From Candidatus Gottesmanbacteria bacterium RIFOXYB1_FULL_47_11 (GTDB lineage Bacteria > Patescibacteriota > Microgenomatia > UBA10105 > UBA927), in the NCBI GenBank assembly GCA_001779455.1, contig MFKE01000029.1, positions 6,797 to 20,390 on the forward strand: DNA of 13,594 nucleotides, read 5' to 3'. Below, one piece after another: positions 1-6,873 of this stretch. A model generated the notes under the pieces. The model did not search any database and had not been told where the DNA came from. It worked only from the letters and a program-made list of their open reading frames with translations. Every line of letters starts with the position of its first letter. Within the stretch, counting starts at the first letter, position 1. Both the position numbers and the translations under genes were made by a program.

Positions 1-27
1 TTATGCTTGGCGGAGGCGTGGTATTGA
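1..27 (+). CDS. Possible 3' end of an upstream gene, perhaps helicase-nuclease-like
   Basis: Reading from base 1 gives a short peptide ending in LCLAEAWY and a TGA at 25-27. The helicase-nuclease gene at the other end of the window ends CEAWS-stop, and the DNA around both stops matches at 17 of 18 bases (13-30 against the reverse complement of 11900-11917). This suggests the preceding gene is a paralog with the same Cys-containing nuclease C-terminus. Two other frames also stay open into the window edge and stop at 32-34 and 48-50, so the reading frame is not proven. Confidence 0.25.
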   Translation, partial: LCLAEAWY

Positions 28-106
28 CATTTGATAGACGCACCAACTAATCTGGATATAGACGCCAATTTATACATTGGTTTGATTTGTTAATTAATTA
101 TTGTAT

Positions 107-1687
107 ATGCCCGATATTTTGGATGCTGTGCAGACAACCGATCAACCCGCGGGGATAAATCCGCCACCAACGGATCCTTTGCCCCCTCCGCCTCCCCCGC
201 CGGAACCGGCGCCGGAACCGGTTATGCCACCTCCACCGGAAGCACCGTCTATTTCGACCGATTCACTGATCGTTCCTCCATCTGAACCGGAAGCTCCTCC
301 GAGCGAAGCATCAGCGCCAACCATCGAGCCTCCGGCAGTCGCGCCGCCACCCCCGCCCCCGATGCCGCAGGAACCAAAAAAGAAAAAGGGGTTGAATCCC
401 GCGCTCATTATTGGAGGCTTTCTCATGCTTTTTATCACCATCCCGCTCGTATTTTTTGGCGTCCAACAACAGCAGGAAGTGCGAAGTCGAGCTGCGGGAG
501 GCGTATGTTGTCCGAAACCTGATACCGGTAATTACGGGATCAATACGTGTACCGGCGCAAGTCAAAATGCGTGTAATATAAATAGCAGTACCTGTAATTG
601 GAATGCAAGTGCAACGTCATGTGGTGGGGGTGGGGGCGGCGGCGGGACTGCTCCGAAAACATGCAAGGCGCTAAGTACTGCAGAAAAAAGGGCACTGTGC
701 GATGGTGATAATCCAGTCTGCGATACATCAACGGGAGAGTGGGAATGTCCAGGCGGTGGCGGTGGGGCATCAAATTGTCTTTATAATAACGCGTACACTG
801 TCATGGCTCGCGATTGTGGAGGAAAAATGGTATGTAAAACGACGGGGTGGGAGTGTGTGACAACTCCGGGTTCTACAGACCTATGGTGTAGTAACAGTAA
901 GTGTCCATGGGGCTGTTCGTCTTTAACAACCGATGGCGGCGTATGTAAATCTTTTCCTGTAAATACATGTCAAGACGTTGGATGCCCAAAAGGTCAAACC
1001 TGTATAAATAGAAATCCACCTGGAGATTATATGTGCGTAGATGGAGGCGGCGGACCTTGTGAGTCACAACCAAAACCCGCATGTAAATGTCCTTTAATAT
1101 GCGTAGCTTACGGTAATAAAGTGGGTGCCTTTGCAACAGGAACATGGAAATGCCCAACATCATGTACAACGGCAATCACACCTGCGTGTGTTGCAGATAA
1201 CGTATGCATGAGGGATAACCCTTCTATCCCCTGCTGCAATGGCTCTCATAGTGTAGCTACTTCAGAGTGTAGCAGCGGCAAAAAGTGTGGGGGTTCATCA
1301 TCTGTACCAACGCCTACACCAACGCCGGGTGGGGGCGGTGGGAATACGCCGAAACCGACAGACAAACCGCCGAAACCGACAGACAAACCGCCGAAACCGA
1401 CAGACAAACCGCCAGGGCAATGTATCCCGATTAACGTGTATAATGCGGCCGGAACTCTACTCACGAAGGCTCAGCTTTCCAAACTTAAAGCGGGAACAAC
1501 GATTACATTCGGCATCAAACCACCTGTCGCGACGGTCACCAAAGTACGGTATAAAGTGAATAATAACCCATATAAGGAAACGACACAGAAGAAGAATGGA
1601 GAATTTATCTATAAATATAAAATTCCGAAAAATGTCGATTCATTTACAGTGACGGCACAGGGTTTCTGGAACAATAAGTGGTATTAA
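107..1687 (+). CDS. Cys-rich surface protein with proline-rich cytoplasmic tail and RSRA membrane anchor
   Basis: Unrecognised 526-residue protein, probably anchored in the membrane with its bulk outside. I chose the ATG at 107 over the in-frame TTG at 101; neither has a Shine-Dalgarno motif. Residues 1-90 are dominated by proline (runs up to seven). KKKK at 91-94 precedes one membrane helix (about 97-118), which by the positive-inside rule puts the proline tail in the cytoplasm. EVRSRA (about 124-129) follows the helix. The outer part has roughly 35 cysteines in blocks separated by poly-glycine linkers. Then comes a Pro-Thr linker with three PKPTDKP repeats and an Ig-like C-terminal domain of about 85 residues ending NNKWY. 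The helix closely resembles that of the gene at 2323 (NPA, LF-x-TIPL, QQ, RSRA). There is no C-terminal anchor. A role in surface display or adhesion is inferred only. Confidence 0.8.
   Translation: MPDILDAVQTTDQPAGINPPPTDPLPPPPPPPEPAPEPVMPPPPEAPSISTDSLIVPPSEPEAPPSEASAPTIEPPAVAPPPPPPMPQEPKKKKGLNPALIIGGFLMLFITIPLVFFGVQQQQEVRSRAAGGVCCPKPDTGNYGINTCTGASQNACNINSSTCNWNASATSCGGGGGGGGTAPKTCKALSTAEKRALCDGDNPVCDTSTGEWECPGGGGGASNCLYNNAYTVMARDCGGKMVCKTTGWECVTTPGSTDLWCSNSKCPWGCSSLTTDGGVCKSFPVNTCQDVGCPKGQTCINRNPPGDYMCVDGGGGPCESQPKPACKCPLICVAYGNKVGAFATGTWKCPTSCTTAITPACVADNVCMRDNPSIPCCNGSHSVATSECSSGKKCGGSSSVPTPTPTPGGGGGNTPKPTDKPPKPTDKPPKPTDKPPGQCIPINVYNAAGTLLTKAQLSKLKAGTTITFGIKPPVATVTKVRYKVNNNPYKETTQKKNGEFIYKYKIPKNVDSFTVTAQGFWNNKWY
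1349..1411 (+). repeat. Three perfect 21-bp tandem repeats (PKPTDKP linker)
   Basis: Copies at 1349-1369, 1370-1390 and 1391-1411 are identical in DNA and encode PKPTDKP three times. They form the stalk between the Cys-rich region and the C-terminal Ig-like domain. Perfect identity over a multiple of three bases suggests recent expansion and possible length variation without loss of frame. Confidence 0.95.
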
Positions 1688-1694
1688 CATTACT

Positions 1695-2276
1695 ATGAAC
1701 ATGTTGAAAAAATATTGGTATTTATTCCTCGTAGCCCTGTTTACCGTGGGACTTGGGGTTGTCGTATTTCTAACAAACCAGAAACTTGCACAAACAGAGT
1801 CTATATCCCCTACTGCCCCCGAGGGTGAAGCAGAAGCTGCAGTGCCAAAAGCTTGCGTACTTAAATTCACTATATCCGGTGAAGGCCCAACACCGACACC
1901 GGAAGATACGGAAACGCCAACACCGACACCGGAAGATACGGAAACGCCAACACCGACACCGACACCTCAAGATATTTCGTATGATGACGGAGAGGAAGAA
2001 TCGTCTGAAGAAATCGCGTATGTTCAACCCACCGCAACACCTATCCCGCCTGCGGAGTGTGACGACTCCTGTACAATAAACTCCGATTGTGAAAGCGGAC
2101 TCGTGTGTGTTGAAGGATCCTGTAGAAATCCATCCTGCACTGCGGCAACCAACTGCGTCTGTGATGGAACACCGCAGCCTACCCCCAAAACGCCTGTTTC
2201 CGGCGGTCCCACTATCCTTGGGGCGTCTGTTATCGGTATTGGAATGCTGATACTGCTTCTGGGGTTTGCACTCTAA
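1695..2276 (+). CDS. Small secreted Cys-module protein with TPVSGG C-terminal tail
   Basis: Unrecognised 193-residue protein that starts seven bases after the previous stop. Residues about 5-26 (KKYWYLF then a hydrophobic run) form a signal peptide or signal anchor, followed by NQKLAQTES. It lacks the RSRA motif of its neighbours. A Pro-Thr linker with PTPTPEDTET repeats (from residue 65) leads to an acidic patch (DDGEEESSEE). Next is a Cys module of about 35 residues (CDDSC, NSDC, LVC, CRNPSC, NCVC), then a tail of 29 residues with TPVSGG and a 20-residue hydrophobic stretch that reaches the end. The Cys module and tail are homologous to those of the next gene. The layout (signal, linker, small folded module, sorting-like tail) fits a surface-attached protein. 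The ATG at 1701 is an alternative start. TATTAA at 1682-1687 lies seven bases upstream and could be a weak -10. Confidence 0.8.
   Translation: MNMLKKYWYLFLVALFTVGLGVVVFLTNQKLAQTESISPTAPEGEAEAAVPKACVLKFTISGEGPTPTPEDTETPTPTPEDTETPTPTPTPQDISYDDGEEESSEEIAYVQPTATPIPPAECDDSCTINSDCESGLVCVEGSCRNPSCTAATNCVCDGTPQPTPKTPVSGGPTILGASVIGIGMLILLLGFAL
1887..1960 (+). repeat. 30-bp tandem repeat, about 2.5 copies (PTPTPEDTET)
   Basis: Units at 1887-1916 and 1917-1946 are identical, and the first 14 bases repeat again at 1947-1960. They encode the acidic Pro-Thr linker between the signal segment and the Cys module. The 30-bp period keeps the frame. Confidence 0.92.
2187..2273 (+). other. C-terminal sorting-like tail (TPVSGG plus hydrophobic helix)
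   Basis: The last 29 residues of this protein differ from those of the gene at 2323 at only two positions, both conservative (L/I and F/L). The layout resembles an LPXTG-type signal: Pro-Thr linker, a P-x-S-G motif, then a hydrophobic helix. Unlike classic sortase substrates it has no basic residue after the helix; it ends GFAL. It may be cut and attached, or may simply be a tail anchor. Confidence 0.6.
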
Positions 2277-2322
2277 ACTCTTCCATTTGATTTCGGATAC
2301 TACATAAACTATTCTAATACTA

Positions 2323-3429
2323 GTGACTATTAAGTCTAATCCTGCTGTTGTCATGGCTGTGCTCATCGTTCTCTTTGTAACGATTCCACTTCTCATCATG
2401 GCAATCAAGGCACAACAGGACATCCGAAGCCGTGCCACCTCATCCAAAGACGCGTGTATCGCCGAGTGCAACGATATCGGCAACCCAAAAGCGCGCAACC
2501 AATGTAAAAACGATTGTATTGGCGGGAACGCCGATGAGTTTGTTCCCTCCTCGGGTAAATCTGATTGTGAAAGTAAAGGAGGGTTTTGGTGTACTTCATG
2601 CAACGGGTTTTGCACAAGTGGCATTTCGTTAACGTGCAATCAGGCTGCGGAAAAGCGGTGTGGTGCTATACCGGAAACAGGCGCATATTATATCACCGGC
2701 ACCTGTACGGCTACATATAATATATCCTGCACCTGCGATGGCGTCCATGTGTGCTTTGACCGCGGACAACCTAACGGATCCCAGTGCAACACCCCGGATG
2801 GACTTTGTGCAGTATATCGAATGTCCAAAAATCAATACACTCTCCCAGACGGAACTATTGCGTCAAGGCAACCGACATCCATCTACTATTGTCCGAATAA
2901 ATTCTTAGCGTCACAGGGGAAAGGGTGTCAGGATCAAAAAATTAGTTCTATTCCGAAATGCTTTTGCGGCACCATCCAGGTTGATATACCAGGTGTCGGA
3001 TTTAAAACATATGAAAGCCATTGTAGTTGTGAAACAGAGAAACCAACGAAAAAACCGATACCAACTCCGACCCCGACAAGAAGACCAACCCGCACGCCGA
3101 CACCAACCCCACCGCCAAACAGCACGCCTACACCCACTCCAACACCGAATCCGACAGAAACCCCACCGCCAAACAGCACGCCGACTCCGACGCCGCCTTA
3201 CTCGCCTGTATGCAATAGCTCATGCGCGCTAAACTCCGACTGTCCGAGTACGCTCATCTGCTCCGGAGGAAATTGCAGAAACCCTTCGTGCACGTCCAAA
3301 TCTAACTGTATCTGTGAGGTGGCCGCAGCTCCCACACCAAAGACACCTGTTTCCGGTGGGCCGACCATACTCGGAGCTTCCGTCATCGGCATCGGGATGC
3401 TGATCCTTATTTTAGGACTTGCGCTTTGA
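2323..3429 (+). CDS. Cys-rich surface protein with RSRA anchor and TPVSGG tail
   Basis: Unrecognised 368-residue protein. GTG at 2323 is the likely start because it supplies a short polar N-terminus (MTIKSNPA) before the helix; ATG at 2353 would begin inside the helix. One membrane helix (8-27) is followed by QQDIRSRA (31-38). Residues about 43-240 are Cys-rich with pairs such as CIAEC, CKNDC, CTSC, CTCDG, CFC and CSC. A Pro-Thr linker (about 243-292) holds a repeated PPPNS block. A Cys module follows (CNSSC, NSDC, LIC, CRNPSC, NCIC) and then the 29-residue TPVSGG tail. With a hydrophobic segment at each end, it could be anchored twice unless one is cleaved. It follows the previous gene by 46 bases and overlaps the convergent LCP gene by 23. 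No Shine-Dalgarno motif is present. Surface display is inferred from architecture. Confidence 0.8.
   Translation: MTIKSNPAVVMAVLIVLFVTIPLLIMAIKAQQDIRSRATSSKDACIAECNDIGNPKARNQCKNDCIGGNADEFVPSSGKSDCESKGGFWCTSCNGFCTSGISLTCNQAAEKRCGAIPETGAYYITGTCTATYNISCTCDGVHVCFDRGQPNGSQCNTPDGLCAVYRMSKNQYTLPDGTIASRQPTSIYYCPNKFLASQGKGCQDQKISSIPKCFCGTIQVDIPGVGFKTYESHCSCETEKPTKKPIPTPTPTRRPTRTPTPTPPPNSTPTPTPTPNPTETPPPNSTPTPTPPYSPVCNSSCALNSDCPSTLICSGGNCRNPSCTSKSNCICEVAAAPTPKTPVSGGPTILGASVIGIGMLILILGLAL
3107..3182 (+). repeat. 22-bp direct repeat in Pro-Thr linker
   Basis: The 22 bases at 3107-3128 recur exactly at 3161-3182, 54 bases apart. They encode the PPPNSTPTP block twice, within a linker otherwise made of TPTP repeats. 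Confidence 0.85.
3340..3426 (+). other. C-terminal sorting-like tail, second copy
   Basis: This encodes the same 29-residue TPVSGG tail as 2187-2273, with 27 residues identical, although many third codon positions differ. The protein pattern is therefore conserved while the DNA has drifted. The last codons overlap the convergent LCP gene. Confidence 0.6.
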
Positions 3430-4369
3430 TGTAAGAGTGAATAGATTCCCAATCCTCTGTTGGCACGAGGACATACTTCCCATAAACATATGAAGGAGGA
3501 ACTTCCAGCTTATCCTCAAAGGATATTTTCTTAATATCATTCTCGCCCACTCCGACAAAACGCTTACCGATTGTGAGGGCCTCACTCATTGTCATGTCCA
3601 TGTCTGTGGCGTCATCAAGAACGCTTGGTAAACTCTTCATCCGGGATACGGTAAACCAGGTTAAGGGACGCATGAGCTTATTTTTTAATGCAACGATAAT
3701 AAGCTGCTGCCTGCGGCTACGGGCAAAATCACTACCTTCGTCTCCTTCGGCGTGGCGGCTCCGGGCATACACGAGTGCACGTGCGCCGTCCATGTGCTGA
3801 AGGCCTGCGTCAAAATGCACGGTCTCATACACACAGGCATTCGTCGGGTCCCCGGGACAGGTAGATTCTTCCATCCCCGGCTTCGGGTACTGGGTATCGG
3901 TAAATGCGGTAGGAACGACAACTTCAATACCGTCGACTTGATCGATAAGATTCTGAAATCCTGAAAAATCAACAACGACAGCATAATGGATAGGCATACC
4001 GACAATGTCCTCCACAGTAACTTTTGCCAGCAACAGTCCTCCGCCCTTCTTTTTTTCTTCCCCATAATGGTATGCACTATTTACCCTGTCTTTCAGGGTT
4101 TCACTCCAGATATCCCGCGGGACACTGATAAATGCGGATGTTTTTTTCTTATTATCCAGTGACAGCACCATCATTGTGTCAGTCAAATCTGACCCTTCAT
4201 GGTTCCCGCCGCCGATGCCCAGCAACAGAATGTTCGTGCGATCTGAGGAAGACGCAAGCGGTGCGCCGCCGTTAAACACCAATTTTGCCACGGTCGCAAT
4301 ACCGGGAATGGTCTTTACCGCAAAAAAAAGGAGGAGCGTTGTGATAACAAAAAAAATGACTTTTTTCAT
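3407..4369 (-). CDS. LytR-CpsA-Psr (LCP) family envelope protein
   Basis: A 320-residue member of the LCP family. Known members act outside the membrane and move polyprenyl-linked polymers (teichoic acid, capsule, arabinogalactan and the like) onto peptidoglycan. A membrane helix at 4-20 is followed by the catalytic domain. NILLLGIGGG (46-55) and D61, D64-T65 match the Mg/pyrophosphate-binding part, SVPRDIW (82-88) carries the conserved R85-D86, and the later YARSRHAEGDEGSDFARSRRQQ region supplies the characteristic Arg residues and Arg-Gln-Gln. There is no extra C-terminal LytR_C domain, so this is a minimal form. Its start overlaps the isomerase stop as ATGA, so translation is probably coupled. 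Its 3' end overlaps the convergent surface-protein gene by 23 bases. The polymer moved cannot be told from sequence. The family call is firm. Confidence 0.95.
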   Translation of the reverse strand: MKKVIFFVITTLLLFFAVKTIPGIATVAKLVFNGGAPLASSSDRTNILLLGIGGGNHEGSDLTDTMMVLSLDNKKKTSAFISVPRDIWSETLKDRVNSAYHYGEEKKKGGGLLLAKVTVEDIVGMPIHYAVVVDFSGFQNLIDQVDGIEVVVPTAFTDTQYPKPGMEESTCPGDPTNACVYETVHFDAGLQHMDGARALVYARSRHAEGDEGSDFARSRRQQLIIVALKNKLMRPLTWFTVSRMKSLPSVLDDATDMDMTMSEALTIGKRFVGVGENDIKKISFEDKLEVPPSYVYGKYVLVPTEDWESIHSYIKAQVLK

Positions 4370-5007
4370 TGTGCGTTTGTGATAAGTGCGGCAAATGTTG
4401 CAGGATCCAGGCTTGCCCCACCCGGAAGCACACCATCGATTGCTGATTCTTTCACAAATGACGCGACATTCTCAGGCGTAACACTGCCGCCATAGAGTAC
4501 TGCCGCTACCTGAGATGTTGCTTTGATTGCCGAAATAACATTGTTCGCGTTCTCCGGCGTGTCGGACTTTCCCGTACCGATCGCCCAAACAGGCTCGTAG
4601 GCAACTACCTCTACCCCGAGTGGTATCGGTGTCGCCCCGTCCGGAACGCAGTATATAATCTTTAAACCTGCGGCTTTGGCAAGTTCTACTTTTTTTGCGA
4701 GTATCTCGTCCGTTTCCCCAAAATATTTCCGGCGTTCGGAATGCCCGATGAGCACCCAATCGGCAAACTCTCTAATCTGACGCGCACTCACTTCCCCGGT
4801 ATATGCCCCTTCCGGGTAGGCTGAAACGTTCTGCGCGCCAAGCATAAACGGCACATTTTTCATCTTCAACCCCGGCAGTACGGTAAACGGCACAAAAAGA
4901 ACGAGCTGACAATTGACCGGCGGAAATTGAAAATTATTCAGCCACATCTCCGCCTCTTTACCTGTCTTATTACTCTTCCAGTTACCGGCAATAAAGAGCT
5001 GTTTCAT
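4366..5007 (-). CDS. tpiA: Triosephosphate isomerase, unusually short
   Basis: Interconverts dihydroxyacetone phosphate and glyceraldehyde 3-phosphate in glycolysis. Active-site residues are in place: N9 and K11 in GNWKSN, H89 in IGHSERR, and E138 in AYEPVWAIGTGK, whose loop 6 is typical of bacteria. Phosphate-binding glycines are at YGGS (172-175) and PGGAS (195-199); the family usually has Val where this protein has P195. At 213 residues it is well below the usual 250 or so. Much of the loss falls between H89 and E138, which are 49 residues apart instead of about 70, where IIYCVPDGATPIP replaces the usual CVGETLEER helix. The start at 5007 gives a complete first strand. A TATAAT lies eight bases upstream, implying a leaderless message. 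It is co-transcribed with the LCP gene. Confidence 0.95.
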   Translation of the reverse strand: MKQLFIAGNWKSNKTGKEAEMWLNNFQFPPVNCQLVLFVPFTVLPGLKMKNVPFMLGAQNVSAYPEGAYTGEVSARQIREFADWVLIGHSERRKYFGETDEILAKKVELAKAAGLKIIYCVPDGATPIPLGVEVVAYEPVWAIGTGKSDTPENANNVISAIKATSQVAAVLYGGSVTPENVASFVKESAIDGVLPGGASLDPATFAALITNAQ

Positions 5008-5025
5008 ATGATACTATTATATGTT
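5008..5025. promoter_or_regulatory. Bidirectional promoter core between tpiA and the helicase gene
   Basis: Only 18 bases separate the two start codons. TATTATA at 5015-5021 reads TATAATA on the other strand, so each direction has a -10-like hexamer (TATTAT forward, TATAAT reverse) ending five and eight bases from its start codon. A -10 that close puts transcription starts at or next to the ATGs, so both messages should be leaderless. No convincing -35 was found; it would lie inside the opposite gene. Confidence 0.55.
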
Positions 5026-6873
5026 ATGCAGGACTCACTCCTCAATGATTTAAATTCCGATCAACAGGCGGCAGTCAAACACACGGAGGGACCGGTCCTC
5101 ATTCTTGCCGGCGCGGGGTCCGGCAAAACCAGAGTACTCACCTACCGCGTTGCATACCTTATCGGCGAAAAACACGTCTCACCCGATTCTATCCTCATGC
5201 TCACATTTACGAATAAAGCCGCAAATGAAATGAAGGAGAGAATTAAAAAACTGTTACATACGTCGTCGGCGCCGTTTGCCGGCACATTCCACGCTCTCTG
5301 CGTGAAAATACTTCGCACAGACGGCAAACATATCGGCATCCCGGACGACTTTGTCATCTACGATGAACAGGACCAGTTGGACGCCATCAAAAATATCATG
5401 AAACGCCTCGATATTTCCAGTAAAAACTTTAATCCCGGTGCCGTCCTCCACACCATATCGGAAGCCAAAAATGAAATGATTTCCGCGCTCGAATACCCAC
5501 AGTACGCCCGCGGGTTTTTCCAGGAAACGGTCGCAACTGTCTATATTGAATATCAAAAAGCACTTGCCGAAAACCACGCGCTGGATTTTGACGATTTACT
5601 GCTGCGCACCGTCGAACTGTTTATTAAACGCAAAGACATTGCCGGCGCCTATCAGGAAAAATACCGGTACATCCTCATTGACGAATACCAGGATACCAAT
5701 AAAGTGCAGTATGTCCTAACGAAGCTCCTGTCTGCCAGGTACCGCAACATCTGTGTGGTGGGAGATGCGTCCCAGAGTATCTACCGGTGGCGCGGCGCGG
5801 ATTTCCGCAACATCGTCAACTTTAAGCACGACTTTCCGAAAGTAGCGGAATTTCATCTGGAACAAAATTACCGCTCTACACAAATTATTCTGGATGCGGC
5901 ATACGGCGTGATATCCAAAAATACCACACATCCCATCCTCAAACTGTGGACTCATAATCATGGCGGAGACCGGATACTCCTCTATGAAGCACGAAATGAA
6001 CACGATGAGGCCACATTTCTTGTCCAGACGATATTGCAGGCAAACCGGCCATTTAACGATTTCGCCGTTTTGTACCGCACGAACGCGCAATCCCGGGTGC
6101 TGGAAGAAGCATGCCTTCACGCAGGCATCCCGTATATTTTAGTCGGCGGCACACGATTTTATGAACGCCGCGAAATTAAAGACGTGCTTGCATATCTGCG
6201 GCTCATGGCTAACCCCAAAGACATGGTCTCCTACCGGAGATTGGAAAAACTCGGGAAAGGCCGGTTGGACAAGTTTTTACACTTTGATTCTTCACTACGC
6301 GCTGACGACAAGCTGATTTCTCTGACAACACTGGAACTCATGGATCAGGTATTGGCTCAAACCAAATACCTGGAACTGTATGACGCCAACGTGGAAGAAG
6401 AGGCATACCGGCTGGAAAATATCAAAGAACTCCGGTCAGTCGCTACTGAATTTCCGGTACTCAAAGAATTTCTGGAAACCGTCGCACTCGTTGAGACACA
6501 GGAAAAACGGGGGCCGAAAACAAAAACTCCTCACTATTCCCAGGGATCGGTAACACTCATGACTCTGCATGCGGCCAAAGGTTTAGAGTTTCCTATTGTG
6601 TTTATGATCGGTATGGAAGAAGGACTATTCCCTCACGCCAGAAGTCTCATGGACCGGGAGGAAATTGAGGAAGAACGCAGGCTTTGTTATGTAGGTATCA
6701 CCCGCGCCAAGGAACTTCTTTATCTCACCTACGCCAACAGGCGGCTATTTTTCGGCACTAGAACGCAAAATATGATATCACGGTTTATCGCGGACATCCC
6801 GACTCACGTGTTGGAATCACATGTATCTCTTTCTAGCGGCCGCGGGTGGCAGGATGAGGATATGCTGCTTTAA
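5026..6873 (+). CDS. pcrA: UvrD/PcrA-type superfamily 1 DNA helicase
   Basis: ATP-driven 3'-to-5' DNA helicase of the UvrD/PcrA/Rep family, acting in repair and replication-fork restart. From ATG 5026 it has 615 residues: Q-motif (LNSDQQAAV), Walker A AGAGSGKT (28-35), TFTNKAANEM, DEYQD (219-223), GDASQSIYRWRG (246-257), QNYRST, AVLYRTNAQSR, TLHAAKGLEF (513-522) and EEERRLCYVGITRAK (548-562). The usual PcrA form of motif III is GDDDQSIY, so D-A-S is a variant. The protein is about 100 residues shorter than typical PcrA, through a trimmed 2B region after residue 400 and almost no C-terminal tail. In-frame starts at 4927 and 5008 would add residues with no match to the family and overlap tpiA. 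It diverges from tpiA and shares a TTAA stop palindrome with the convergent small gene. It has no nuclease domain. Confidence 0.95.
   Translation: MQDSLLNDLNSDQQAAVKHTEGPVLILAGAGSGKTRVLTYRVAYLIGEKHVSPDSILMLTFTNKAANEMKERIKKLLHTSSAPFAGTFHALCVKILRTDGKHIGIPDDFVIYDEQDQLDAIKNIMKRLDISSKNFNPGAVLHTISEAKNEMISALEYPQYARGFFQETVATVYIEYQKALAENHALDFDDLLLRTVELFIKRKDIAGAYQEKYRYILIDEYQDTNKVQYVLTKLLSARYRNICVVGDASQSIYRWRGADFRNIVNFKHDFPKVAEFHLEQNYRSTQIILDAAYGVISKNTTHPILKLWTHNHGGDRILLYEARNEHDEATFLVQTILQANRPFNDFAVLYRTNAQSRVLEEACLHAGIPYILVGGTRFYERREIKDVLAYLRLMANPKDMVSYRRLEKLGKGRLDKFLHFDSSLRADDKLISLTTLELMDQVLAQTKYLELYDANVEEEAYRLENIKELRSVATEFPVLKEFLETVALVETQEKRGPKTKTPHYSQGSVTLMTLHAAKGLEFPIVFMIGMEEGLFPHARSLMDREEIEEERRLCYVGITRAKELLYLTYANRRLFFGTRTQNMISRFIADIPTHVLESHVSLSSGRGWQDEDMLL

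Noticed and set aside
24..60. Full sigma-70 promoter for the first surface gene
   Set aside because: TTGACA (24-29) is perfect, but at 17-18 bases the -10 would be CTAATC or TAATCT, and GATATA at 55-60 is too far away.
142..441. Glycine-rich 99-residue reading frame on the minus strand
   Set aside because: It is the antisense of the polyproline region of the gene at 107; composition follows directly from the GC-rich proline codons.
1349..1411. CRISPR-like or regulatory repeat array
   Set aside because: Units are contiguous without spacers, keep the reading frame and encode a linker.
2312..2324. TTCTAATACT shared just upstream of the starts at 2323 and 10504
   Set aside because: Ten exact bases, but the distance to the start differs (one against three bases) and in the second case it covers the stop codon of the previous gene; chance is likely.
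1770..2639. Long 289-residue minus-strand reading frame
   Set aside because: It spans two confident plus-strand genes and their repeats, encodes repeated CRCRCWRFRIF from antisense of the linker, and has no plausible fold or start context.
6300..6873. Frameshift or truncation of the PcrA-like helicase
   Set aside because: All motifs through motif VI are in one frame; the short length comes from a trimmed 2B region and tail, not a break.
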